In this document: one piece after another, positions 9,833 through 18,878 of the stretch | Numbering within the stretch: the stretch's first letter is position 1 | How the letters are laid out: each line of letters begins with the position of its first letter | DNA from: Loigolactobacillus coryniformis subsp. coryniformis KCTC 3167 = DSM 20001 | Lineage (GTDB): Bacteria > Bacillota > Bacilli > Lactobacillales > Lactobacillaceae | DNA: 64,000 nucleotides | Direction: 5' to 3' | Assembly: GCF_002706425.1 (NCBI RefSeq) | Contig: NZ_CP017713.1 | Span: forward strand, 1,116,001-1,180,000 | Position numbers and translations under genes: made by a program | Notes under the pieces: generated by a model | Seen by the model: only the letters and a program-made list of their open reading frames with translations | Databases searched by the model: none | Told to the model about the DNA's origin: nothing

Positions 9833-9980
9833 ACCGCGCCGGCAAACTGGCTATCAAACACCCAAAGAGCTTTTCTCCGCTGCTTCCGCCGGTTAAGTTA
9901 AGTCCATAAAATATGAATATTAATGAAAATACTGATTTAATAGGATTTATCGTGTGGCTAATTTGTTCTTGCAATTTGGG
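9833..9980 (+). mobile_element. 3' remainder of IS30 copy 1
   Basis: Begins with the right copy of the ACCGC duplication, continues with the last codons of the IS30 transposase (RRQTGYQTPKELFSAASAG, stop at 9894-9896) and the right inverted repeat ending GCAATTTGGG at 9980. It completes the element whose left part ends at 7051. Confidence 0.9.
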
Positions 9981-9993
9981 AAGAGTATTATAT
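9981..9993. repeat. Right copy of the 13-bp IS30 target duplication
   Basis: AAGAGTATTATAT, matching 5944-5956. Confidence 0.85.
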
Positions 9994-10289
9994 CTATATT
10001 TATGGGGGAAAAATCTGTGCATGATTACAATTTTAAAAGTAACGTAAAAAGACGTTTTAAACTTTATAAGGCAGGTAAACATTGGGTAGTAGCGAGTATT
10101 GGAGTTACTGCTCTCGGTATTACTCTTTTTACAGCCACTGCTGTTGATGCTGCGAGTCAAGCATCATCAACAGCGAAGGCGGAACCTACTGCTCAAGCTG
10201 TGGGCAGTGCAGCCTCAGTGACGGATAGTTATCAACTAAGTAATGCAGCACTTTCTTCGCAATCTGCAGCTATGGTAGCAATAACTGAC

Positions 10290-10294
10290 AATAG
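10290..10294. repeat. Left copy of the 5-bp IS1380 target duplication
   Basis: AATAG here and at 11973-11977, bordering the terminal repeats of the IS1380 element. Confidence 0.85.
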
Positions 10295-11972
10295 CCCGAA
10301 TTATTCATACGAGGTTTAATATCGGCATACCGCACAATTTTGGACCAATTCTCGTGCTGCTATGGTGTAGTCAAACCAAGATGTACTGTTTTTGCTAAAG
10401 GCTACCAAATTATGGGGCTGGATAAATTTTTGATCCTCAATTTTGAGCATACTTGCCCCTTGGCCGAACCGACTTTTTTTGATTTATTGCACCAGTTTAG
10501 CCCCACTGTAGCGCTTGGATTCGAGCTAACAGTTGATAAAACAAATCCTGATAGACGTGGTGGCGGCTTAATTTTAGATAAAGTTGCCGGCCGCTGGTCA
10601 CCAGCTTACCCGCTACTTTAAACAGCCATAAGCGCAAGGTTGTAACCTGTAATCGCTGATGTTGTACAGGCAACAATTGGCGCATCAAGCTGACTAAATT
10701 ATAAGCGAGGACACTGAGCATCATGCGGGCATAATTTGGTATAAATTGCGAGCTAGTCATTTTATCCAGGTAAAAGCCAGCCTTGGCTTCCTTGATATAA
10801 TTTTCCATTTGGCCCCGTTGATGATAGGCTTGAAACGCATCTTCGGCGACAAAACTCGTTAAATTGGACACAAGGTATTCATGTTGAAATAACAATTCAC
10901 CAGCTGGTCGAGTTGATTTAATATAGATCTGGCGCGGCTTAGGCCATGATCGGGCTTGATAAGACGCGCGATAATAATGGACCTCGGTCTCAGTCCAATT
11001 CTGCTCATCACTGATCTGAACAAAACGTTCAGCCAGTTGGTTCAGCCGCCGATTGGCTTTCAGGCGGATCAAGTAAAAAGTGTCGTTGGCTTCACAAGTT
11101 TCGTATAATTCTGGAGTCGCAAAGCCACTATCCCCGCGGACCAAGATATCAGCGTTCGGTTTGACTTGATGATAGTGCTGTAGTAGTGGTGTGATAAAGG
11201 GGGCAATATCCGTACTGGTATAAACATTACCTGGGCGCAATTGAGCCTTTAAACAGTGGCCCGTTTGCCCGTCAAAAGCGACCAGCGGATGGTAACCCGT
11301 GGTACCGTAATGCGCATTAAAGGCCGTTTTTTCCTGATGACCATGAGTATCGGCGTGAGTCGAGTCAATATCGAGGATCAGCTGTTGTTGCTTGGCGCCA
11401 GTCCACGCTTGGTCAAGCAATGCTTGATTCAACGTTTGTAATGAGGTGATGGTCTGCTCGTCACAGCGTTGCCAAAAACGGGATAACGACGGTTGTGAGG
11501 CCAATTGCGGTTGTGCCAATAGTAATTTAAATGTGGGGTCATTGCGCAAACTGGTGGCAGCTAGATCGGCCGGGTAACCGGCGATCAACTGCAGCACGAC
11601 CTGTTCTAGTAGACTAACGTTGCTGTAACGAGCGTAATGGCGCTGGTCATCAAAATGGACTAATTGATACGCTAAGGTCGTGAAATTGAGTTGCGCCATT
11701 AATTCTTTGAACAACACTAGCCCAGCATCAGTGGAAAGTTCACCACCAGTGTGCGAAATATGTAATTTAGGATTGAAATTAACTCGTTTTTCCGGTAAAG
11801 TTGCCATGAGAAGGACCTCTTTCTTTTGGTGGATAGCTGACTTGTGGTGAATCAACTATACCAAATCGGAGGTTCTTTTTCTGCACTAAAAAGGTGAAAA
11901 ATAAAAAACACAGTACCGCCCATGATACCGGGGTGACACTGTACTTGGAGAACTTATGGTGAATAATTCAGG
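10295..11972 (-). mobile_element. IS1380-family insertion sequence
   Basis: A 1,678-bp element with 13-base terminal repeats differing at one position (CCCGAATTATTCA at left; complement of the right end CCTGAATTATTCA), flanked by AATAG. It carries one transposase gene on the minus strand and splits the muramidase gene. Its end repeats match those of the IS1380 remnants at 20437, 21911 and 23446, so the two elements are related but not identical. Confidence 0.9.
10497..11807 (-). CDS. IS1380-family transposase
   Basis: A 436-residue DDE transposase. The N-terminal NFNPKLHISHTGGELSTDAGLVLFKEL block, the LILDIDSTHADTHGHQEKTAFNAHYG block (catalytic D) with a second D in VRGDSGFA, and the YHQRGQMENYIKEAK block (catalytic E) are family hallmarks. 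The start is ATG 11807 after AAAGAGG; the frame also has an upstream ATG at 11855 without a good ribosome site. It looks intact, so the element may still move. Confidence 0.93.
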   Translation of the reverse strand: MATLPEKRVNFNPKLHISHTGGELSTDAGLVLFKELMAQLNFTTLAYQLVHFDDQRHYARYSNVSLLEQVVLQLIAGYPADLAATSLRNDPTFKLLLAQPQLASQPSLSRFWQRCDEQTITSLQTLNQALLDQAWTGAKQQQLILDIDSTHADTHGHQEKTAFNAHYGTTGYHPLVAFDGQTGHCLKAQLRPGNVYTSTDIAPFITPLLQHYHQVKPNADILVRGDSGFATPELYETCEANDTFYLIRLKANRRLNQLAERFVQISDEQNWTETEVHYYRASYQARSWPKPRQIYIKSTRPAGELLFQHEYLVSNLTSFVAEDAFQAYHQRGQMENYIKEAKAGFYLDKMTSSQFIPNYARMMLSVLAYNLVSLMRQLLPVQHQRLQVTTLRLWLFKVAGKLVTSGRQLYLKLSRHHVYQDLFYQLLARIQALQWG

Positions 11973-11977
11973 AATAG
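11973..11977. repeat. Right copy of the 5-bp IS1380 target duplication
   Basis: AATAG, matching 10290-10294. Confidence 0.85.
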
Positions 11978-14481
11978 TATAGCTGCCAATAGTGTGACGG
12001 ATCAATCCGAAGTTATTAGTGCTACGTCTGAGATGGCAAGTGAAGCTACAGCAGCGACTAGTTCAAATAATAGTGATAACTCATCTGCCAGTATAACTGC
12101 TACTAGTACGGCAGCCAGTGCAACTAATGACCCAACAGCTCCAAGTAGTACGATTAGTGAAGCTGCAACAGATACACAAACATCTACAGCTAGTAATTGG
12201 GACTCAACAACAACTAATATTGATAGTGATGCGACGCCTTCGATGGCAACAGGTTCTGCTAGTTTGGCTAATTCAGTAACCAGTCAAACGACTGCTCAGG
12301 CTAATTCTGCAACCTCGACAACTGTTGATGATCAAAGTAAACTACATAATAGTGATGCAGAACAATACATTGCTGGCGAACGTTCCAATACTAGTGCAGC
12401 TGAATATATTCCTGTAGTTGGTTCAATCAGTAGTTACATTAATGATCAGGGACAAAATGAGTATGATATACCGACTGGCTTATCGGATGATGTTCTGGCA
12501 CAGTGGATTGCAAATGTCAAAGAGCAGGCTACAACTGACTATAATAATACTGGTGTTGCTCAAGTCATTACAATGAAAGATGCTAGTGTTGATACTTGGA
12601 CGATTGGTGACTCGAGTCGTCCTACTGTTGATGCGGTCGATATTTCCTCTTATCAAAGCGGCTTAACACAAGCTAATTTTAATAGGTTAAAGAGCTTAGG
12701 CGTTAAGACCGTTATTGTCAAGTTGACTGAAAACACAAACTATACGAATCCATATGCGCGGAGTCAGATTCAGATGGCTAGGAATGCAGGATTAACTGTT
12801 GAAGTTTATCATTATGCTAAATTCGCTACTGCTATAGCTGCAGCAAATGAAGCTAGGCATTTGGGGAATGTGATGAGGAGCCTAGGTTTAGGCGGTAATA
12901 TACGTGTGTTTGCAGATATGGAGGATAGATCAACTTATTCGTCAAATATTGCCGCTAATTTAAATAAGTTTTGGAGTGTTTTATCGAGTTACGGATACAC
13001 TAACCACGGTGTTTATACTTATGTTTCATACAAATATCGAGATGCAGTGATTCGTACTGTTGGTGCTAGCAAAACGTGGATGGCGCAATATCCTTATTCA
13101 CCAAGTTCAAATAATTTATGGAATACAGGTTATGGTGCTTGGCAATTTAGTTCTACTGCAATGTTGCCTGGATATTCTGGTTATTTAGATGTTTCAGTTG
13201 ATTATGATAATCTGCTGACAGGTAAAAGTTACGCAACAATTACATCTACAACTAGCGTTAATTATAAAGCAAAAATTTCGACTCAAGATGGAACGCGTAA
13301 TGATGGCTTGTATGTGTACGGACCATATGATACAAGTGCAGCAACAGCAAAACCTAATTCAACCGTATCTCGGTACGAAAATTGGGAGGTTAATGTCAGC
13401 TTAATTTCAAAAACATCTAATGGTGTGAGCTATGCTAAAGTAACTTCATTAGATGGTAAGCACACTTGGTGGGTAGATACACGAGCACTTTCATATGTTA
13501 TTATTTCTACACAACAAGTCAATAAATTGGCAATGATGAGTACACAAAATGGGACACGTAATGATGGCTTGTATTTGTATGGACCGTATGATACAAGTGC
13601 AACAACGAAAACACCAAATTCGACAGTATCCCGTTATGATAATTTGAAAGTTACAATAAGTATGATTGTTAATGCTTCAAATGGAGCTAGCTATGCTAAA
13701 GTAACTTCATTAGATGGCAAACATACTTGGTGGGTAGATACGCAGGCACTTAATGACATCATTTTAAATACAACAAGCGTAAAATATGTAACAACTATGA
13801 GCACACAAAATGGGACGCGTAATGATGGCTTGTATCTAGATGGACCGTATAACACGAATGCAGCAACTAAAATGCCAAATTCAACAGTATCTCGTTATGA
13901 AAATTGGGGGGTAACAGTAAGCTTAATCGAAAAAACGTCAGGTGGAGCCAGTTATGCTAAAGTAACTTCATTAGACGGTAAGCATACTTGGTGGGTAGAC
14001 ACGCGTGCACTTAATAATGTTATATTAAGCACAACAACCGTTAACTATACGGCTACGTTAAGTACACGAAATGGGACACGTAATGATGGTTTATATCTAT
14101 ATGGACCATATAACACTAGTGCGACTACCAAGGTGCCTAATTCGACAGTATCTCGTTATGAGAATTGGGGGGTTATTGTTGGTAAAATTGAAAAAACATC
14201 AAGTGGATTTAGTTATGCTGAAGTGACTTCATTAGATGGTAAACATACTTGGTGGGTTGATGTACGTGCGCTAATGTCAGTTTAGATAAAAAATTCAAGA
14301 ATAATAAAGTCTATTCATGGTAAATCACTTGAAAAATTAGGTAAATATTATCATATGATAGGCTTTTTTTACTTATATACAAGCAGTAAAAGAAAACGAA
14401 TACATTGATTTTACAATAATTCATGCTTAATGAGAGGTGTGCTATAATGAAAAACGTTGTTTATTGTGTAAAGGATCCGGG

Positions 14482-15999
14482 GTGAATGTTGTGGTTAAGT
14501 TGAAGAACATATTATTATTGTTAGCAAAATTCAGTTGTTTAGTTTTATATACTCTATTTTTTATTAGCACAGTAGTATCAGATAACTTTATCGTTAATAG
14601 TTTAAGAAGAAGATACATAATTGTGGTAATAGTGTCGGTAATCTGTGTCGTATTATATATAGCCTTCAGGTATTATTCCAGTAGTTTTATAAAAAAAATA
14701 AGGAGTATTTTTCAGATTAAGCTAATTAAATACAGTTTGGCAGTTCTATTAATTAGTCTTCAAATAATTATTGCATTAAAATTAAAAGCGCCAACTGGTT
14801 TTGACCCTGGTGGCATCATGAATCAAGCCACATATACAAGTCTGAGTAGCAGTGGACAGTCTTATTTGTCTAGGTACCCTAATAATCTATTGTTATTCTT
14901 TTTAGAGAGATTAATTTTTGTTTTAGCGGGTAGACCAAGTGCAATTAACTTTTTAGCGGTTTTAATTATCTTAAATATAGTAGTATTGGATTTAACCATT
15001 ATTATTAATTATTTAATTTTAAATATATTCAATCCAAAAAAGATACAAATACTTATTTTTGGCTTTTTGAGTATTACTTTTTTTGTGTTTACACCGTGGA
15101 TAATTGTTTTTTATTCAGATACATTGGTTTTATTACCCAACAGTATTTTATGTTATTTATTACTGACTTATTTTAGGTATAGTAATACAAAGTGGTACTT
15201 ATTACGCGGACTGGAGATTGGAATCACGCTCTGGTTTGCTTATCATTTGAAGCCTACCAGTGTTATTATTTTATTAGCTGGTGTAATAGTACTTATTTTA
15301 TCTAAATCGATTCGTAAAACAAAAATAGTTATTTTACTTTTAAGTAGTTTAATCTTGGCTACCAGTTTTATTGTTTTACAGCAGGGATTTACACAATTCA
15401 CTAATCAACAAAAAATTGTTCACTTAGATTGTAATGCACGTTTTACAGCAGCACATTTTATGATGATGGGATTACAAAAAACAGGTCGTTATTCAAGAAC
15501 AGATGTTATTAACAGTATTAATCAACCAACGGTTAGTAAACGAACGGCTTATAATAAAAAAATTATTTTTCAACGTTTAAAGGCTTTTGGAGTGAAGGGC
15601 TATATTAAATTCCTGATTAAGAAGAATTACTATAATACTGGTGATGGTACGCTAGGTTGGGGAAAAGAAGGAAACTTTTTAATAGATTATTATCCAACAC
15701 AGCATCGATTTATTAAATCCTTCTTTTATCCAAACGCGCAAAGACAGATATATTATCGAGTGTTTTGTCAGGTAATCTGGGTCTTTGTTTCATTTGGTAT
15801 ACTTTTAACTATATCAATTAGTGATCCGAGAATACTTATGTTACAGCTAGCTTTCGCTGGATTATTATTATTTTTACTATTATTTGAGGGCGGTCGTTCA
15901 CGCTATTTGATTCAATTCTTACCGATTATACTAATGTTAGCAAGTATAGGCTATGCCAGATTAGCTGACTGGCTTAAACATAGGTTATGTAGTAGTTAG
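14482..15999 (+). CDS. Polytopic membrane protein, probable GT-C sugar transferase
   Basis: A 505-residue membrane protein with about ten helices. The outer-loop motif GFDPGGIMNQATY after the third helix has the aspartate position expected in GT-C enzymes that use polyprenyl-phosphate sugars. A soluble region (about residues 315-430) precedes the last helices. GTG 14482 is chosen because it overlaps (GTGA) the stop of a 12-codon reading frame at 14447-14485 that has its own GAGAGG site; GTG 14491 is another option. The next gene, a DPM1-type GT2, starts 19 bases downstream, so the pair probably makes a lipid-linked sugar and then uses it on the outer face. The polymer it decorates is unknown. 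Confidence 0.65.
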   Translation: MNVVVKLKNILLLLAKFSCLVLYTLFFISTVVSDNFIVNSLRRRYIIVVIVSVICVVLYIAFRYYSSSFIKKIRSIFQIKLIKYSLAVLLISLQIIIALKLKAPTGFDPGGIMNQATYTSLSSSGQSYLSRYPNNLLLFFLERLIFVLAGRPSAINFLAVLIILNIVVLDLTIIINYLILNIFNPKKIQILIFGFLSITFFVFTPWIIVFYSDTLVLLPNSILCYLLLTYFRYSNTKWYLLRGLEIGITLWFAYHLKPTSVIILLAGVIVLILSKSIRKTKIVILLLSSLILATSFIVLQQGFTQFTNQQKIVHLDCNARFTAAHFMMMGLQKTGRYSRTDVINSINQPTVSKRTAYNKKIIFQRLKAFGVKGYIKFLIKKNYYNTGDGTLGWGKEGNFLIDYYPTQHRFIKSFFYPNAQRQIYYRVFCQVIWVFVSFGILLTISISDPRILMLQLAFAGLLLFLLLFEGGRSRYLIQFLPIILMLASIGYARLADWLKHRLCSS

Positions 16000-16018
16000 A
16001 TTAAGGAGTAAACTGTAT

Positions 16019-17014
16019 ATGAGTTCAATAAAGCAAAATAAAAAGTTGACCGTTATCGTTCCTTGCTACAACGAAGAAGAGGTTCTGCCAGAGACGGTTA
16101 AAGAGCTAAGCAATATTTTAGATAGTTTAATTAAGTCCAAGCAAATTGATTCACAAAGTCGATTATTATTTGTCAATGATGGTAGTAAAGATGATACGTG
16201 GAATCTTATTGAGAATTATAGTCATGAGTTACCTCATGTGACAGGAATTAAGTTCAGCCGTAATTTTGGTCATCAAGATGCATTACTTGCTGGTATGACA
16301 GTAGCAGTTAATTATTCAGATATGATTATTACAATTGATGCTGATTTACAAGATGATATTAATGCAATTCCTAAAATGGTTGCAGCATACTATAATGGGT
16401 ACGATGTAGTATATGGTGTTCGCAATAATCGGGATACAGATACTGCCTTTAAGCGCGGTACTGCAATGGCTTTTTATGGATTAATGCGGCGATTAGGGGT
16501 AGATATGGTTCCAAACTCGGCTGATTATCGTTTATTGAGTAAACGAGCAACGAAGGCTTTATTAGCATTTAAGGAGCGAAACTTATTTTTACGTGGAATG
16601 GTACCTTTAGTTGGTTTTCCCTCAACAAAAGTCTATTATGCTCGGAAGGAACGTTTTGCGGGCACTTCAAAGTATCCGTTAAAAAAAATGATTAAATTTG
16701 CTTTTGATGGAATTACTTCTTTCTCGACTGTTCCAATTCGGTTGATTATGAACTTGGGTATTTTGTTAGTCGTTGTTGGTATTGGTTTGTTTGTTTATAC
16801 TTTAATGCAGAAATTACGTGGAGCAGTTATAACTGGCTGGGCATCTTTGATGACTTCAATATGGGTCATTGGTGGTGTACAGTTAATATGTATCAGTGTT
16901 ATTGGTGAATATATTGGGAAGATATTTATTGAAGTTAAGCAAAGGCCAAGATATACCATTGAGCAGGAGAATTATACTGAATCCTTTGAATACAAGGATA
17001 ATAGTGATGATTAA
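16019..17014 (+). CDS. Polyprenyl-phosphate glycosyltransferase (GT2, GtrB/DPM1-like)
   Basis: A 331-residue protein that probably transfers a sugar nucleotide's sugar to undecaprenyl phosphate at the inner face. The GT-A fold shows LTVIVPCYNEEEVLPETV at the start, LFVNDGSKDDTW, the metal motif IDADLQDD, and KFSRNFGHQDALLAGM. Two C-terminal membrane helices lie at about residues 235-310. The ATG at 16019 is preceded by AAGGAG. It sits between the GT-C gene and an acyltransferase gene in one apparent operon. A second member of the family is at 19422. Confidence 0.88.
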   Translation: MSSIKQNKKLTVIVPCYNEEEVLPETVKELSNILDSLIKSKQIDSQSRLLFVNDGSKDDTWNLIENYSHELPHVTGIKFSRNFGHQDALLAGMTVAVNYSDMIITIDADLQDDINAIPKMVAAYYNGYDVVYGVRNNRDTDTAFKRGTAMAFYGLMRRLGVDMVPNSADYRLLSKRATKALLAFKERNLFLRGMVPLVGFPSTKVYYARKERFAGTSKYPLKKMIKFAFDGITSFSTVPIRLIMNLGILLVVVGIGLFVYTLMQKLRGAVITGWASLMTSIWVIGGVQLICISVIGEYIGKIFIEVKQRPRYTIEQENYTESFEYKDNSDD

Positions 17015-17054
17015 TTAAATTTAATTTTGTGTTGAGTGGAGTAATGAGGCTGAG

Positions 17055-18221
17055 ATGAAGAAAAGAATTGTTTGGATTGATATTGTTCGTGGGATAGCCA
17101 TAATATTTGTTATTATTGGGCATGGTTTACAAAATAGCGGCATTCAGCAGTTTGCTTGGGGTGCTTTTTTAGTGAACTTTATATTTGCCTTTCACTTACC
17201 TGTCTTCTTTGTTGCAAGTGGGTATCTCTATAAAAGTAAGTCAATTAAAAAGTCTCTGAAGTCAGGATTTAATAATTTGTTACTACCATATCTATTTTCA
17301 GTAGCGATAATTATACTCGGCTCTTTGTTGGCTAAGCATAAGTTGTTAACTAATATATTTGCTAATAACTGGGTATCTTTACCTAGTATGTTTATTCGGG
17401 TCGCGTATGCGGCAGGACAGAGTATGGAGAGTGTAGTAAGCAATCAGCATTATGGACCTATACCACCAGTTGGGGTTATCTGGTTTTTACCATGTATGTT
17501 TATTGCTGTTGTCTTATTCAATCTCTTGATGCGTTTGGCTGATCGGTACCAGATGGCAGAGTTTAGTCGTGTAAGCTTAATATTGTTGGTTACTGCTTTG
17601 GGGATTCTAATACATAAGCGTATTTTTATGCCTTGGACTGCGGATTCAGCTTTAATAAGCCAGAGTTTCTTTTATTTTGGATATATAGTAAAAAAATATC
17701 GAATTTTGGAAACTTTGAGTAGTTCTTACTATGTTGGATCAATTTCAATTTGGTTACTCAGTGCAAAATTGGGTATGTTTCAGTTATCGTCTGGAAATGC
17801 ACCCGACTACTTAGTCGGCATTGTTGCAGGATGTGGTTCGAGTTTAGTCATTTTTAAAGCTTCTATTTTAATTTTTAAATTTTTAGGGGCTAAAAAATTA
17901 GTTTTATTTTTACAAAAAATAGGTCAAGGTTCTCTGTTAATTATGTGTTTTCATTCTCTAGATGGTACGGGATTTGTTTTCTTGGGACATCTGATGTCTT
18001 ATTTTTCTACTCGGTATGCTTCCTGGTTGTTAGCGATTATACTTATTTTATATCGTTTGATCATACCAATGCTAGCTTTAGTGATAATACCTCATGTTCC
18101 ATTTGCACGTAATTTTTACGATAATCGACGCTATCAATTTTTCTGGCAACATTCTATAAAGGGAAACAAATCGAATCTAATATTTTCGCCAAATAGTAAA
18201 ATGAAACATCATATGTTTTGA
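17055..18221 (+). CDS. Membrane acyltransferase (acyltransferase-3 / OafA-like)
   Basis: A 388-residue protein with about ten membrane helices. The start MKKRIVWIDIVRGIAIIFVIIGHGLQNS carries the conserved R and H of the acyltransferase-3 family, and FAFHLPVFFVASGYLY and PPVGVIWFLPCMF are further family blocks. Such proteins O-acetylate or succinylate surface polysaccharides across the membrane. It follows the GT2 gene by 40 bases and ends before a strong terminator at 18225-18281. Substrate unknown. Confidence 0.85.
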   Translation: MKKRIVWIDIVRGIAIIFVIIGHGLQNSGIQQFAWGAFLVNFIFAFHLPVFFVASGYLYKSKSIKKSLKSGFNNLLLPYLFSVAIIILGSLLAKHKLLTNIFANNWVSLPSMFIRVAYAAGQSMESVVSNQHYGPIPPVGVIWFLPCMFIAVVLFNLLMRLADRYQMAEFSRVSLILLVTALGILIHKRIFMPWTADSALISQSFFYFGYIVKKYRILETLSSSYYVGSISIWLLSAKLGMFQLSSGNAPDYLVGIVAGCGSSLVIFKASILIFKFLGAKKLVLFLQKIGQGSLLIMCFHSLDGTGFVFLGHLMSYFSTRYASWLLAIILILYRLIIPMLALVIIPHVPFARNFYDNRRYQFFWQHSIKGNKSNLIFSPNSKMKHHMF

Positions 18222-18224
18222 GTA

Positions 18225-18281
18225 CTAAAGTAACCCCCTAAGATTGGATTTGGTGTCCAATCTTAGGGGGTTACTTTAGTT
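18225..18281. terminator. Perfect 25-bp inverted repeat between convergent genes
   Basis: Arms 18225-18249 and 18257-18281 are perfectly complementary with a 7-base loop. It lies between the acyltransferase gene (plus) and the lipoprotein gene (minus) and should stop transcription from both sides. Confidence 0.85.
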
Positions 18282-18295
18282 AAAGCTTTTTATTT

Positions 18296-18787
18296 CTACT
18301 TTGATCCAGCATTTGGATCATTGTTGACTTTGTTATTATAACTATCATTAGGACTATTTTGCATATTATTATGCGACTGTACATTGCCGTTATAAAATTC
18401 GTTAGATTCTAATCCTGCCTCGGAGCTATTATTGACTTTGTTGTTATAACTATCACTAGGATTATTTTGCATATCATTATGCGATTGTACATTACTATCA
18501 TAAGATTTGTTAGATGCCGATTCAACATTAGAATTATTGCTATCCTTATCACTAGAACTATTTTGTACGGTATTTTGTTGCAAACTACTTTGTTGAGTAT
18601 CTGTGCCGTTAACGCTGTTATTGCATGAACTTATAGAACTGCTGACACTGACTTGACTTGAGCGAACTTGCTCTGATTTCTCGCTAGCTGAACTCGAAGC
18701 TGAATTACTATGAGTTTTTGAATTATTACTGCAAGCAGTTAAATTCAATGTGATTAAAAGCAGCATGACAATGCTTAATCGTTTCAT
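18296..18787 (-). CDS. Low-complexity lipoprotein with internal repeats
   Basis: A 163-residue protein with a type II signal peptide (MKRLSIVMLLLITLNLTAC, lipobox LTAC), so it should be lipid-anchored outside the membrane. The rest is Ser/Asn-rich. Two copies of a roughly 30-residue unit close the protein, each with NVQSHN(D/N)MQN and DSYNNKVNN. I see no enzymatic domain. The start is ATG 18787 after GAGGTGAATATC; an in-frame GTG at 18796 lacks spacing to a ribosome site. Function unknown; it may be a spacer-like surface protein. Confidence 0.7.
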   Translation of the reverse strand: MKRLSIVMLLLITLNLTACSNNSKTHSNSASSSASEKSEQVRSSQVSVSSSISSCNNSVNGTDTQQSSLQQNTVQNSSSDKDSNNSNVESASNKSYDSNVQSHNDMQNNPSDSYNNKVNNSSEAGLESNEFYNGNVQSHNNMQNSPNDSYNNKVNNDPNAGSK

Positions 18788-18878
18788 GATATTCACCTCA
18801 CTAGACGTCTATTTCTAGCTAGATTATATCACGATTGGTCGTGGATAGAATGGAATCACGCTTTTGCATAGCTGAAAC

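Larger units (their letters stand above)
5957..9980 (+). mobile_element. IS30-family element, copy 1, split by an IS21-family element
   Basis: Apart from the 2,781-bp IS21 insert and its 5-bp duplication, this element is 1,238 bp, the same length as copy 2 at 22013-23250, and the encoded proteins agree residue for residue up to the break. Its ends carry imperfect inverted repeats of about 26 bases (CGCGCGTTTT... at left, ...TTGCAATTTGGG at right). It landed between the family 14 glycosyltransferase gene and the muramidase gene, about 20 bases before the latter's GTG start, so it separated that gene from its upstream promoter region. Confidence 0.9.
10017..14285 (+). pseudogene. Secreted GH25 muramidase with KxYKxGKxW signal peptide, interrupted by IS1380
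   Basis: Removing 10295-11972 plus one copy of the AATAG duplication joins 10017-10294 to 11978-14285 in frame (2,586 bases, 861 residues). The start is GTG 10017 after GGGGGAA. The N-terminus has the KLYKAGKHW motif of KxYKxGKxW signal peptides and a hydrophobic core, then about 160 residues rich in Ser, Thr and Ala. The GH25 lysozyme domain lies at about 12630-13225 (VDISSYQSG, the catalytic FADMED, late GAWQFSS). Four SH3-like repeats of about 83 residues follow (about 13240-13490, 13505-13755, 13770-14015, 14030-14282), each ending LDGKHTWWVD. The intact protein would cut peptidoglycan at or outside the wall. The upstream part now ends at 10319 inside the IS. The downstream part (open from GTG 11994) has no signal peptide. 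Confidence 0.88.

Noticed and set aside
9702-9896. Open frame across the IS21/IS30 right joint
   Set aside because: Only the last codons belong to a gene (the IS30 transposase 3' end); the rest is IS21 terminal sequence.
10340-10621. Open frame at the left end of the IS1380 element
   Set aside because: It overlaps the transposase 3' end on the other strand and has no recognisable product or ribosome site.
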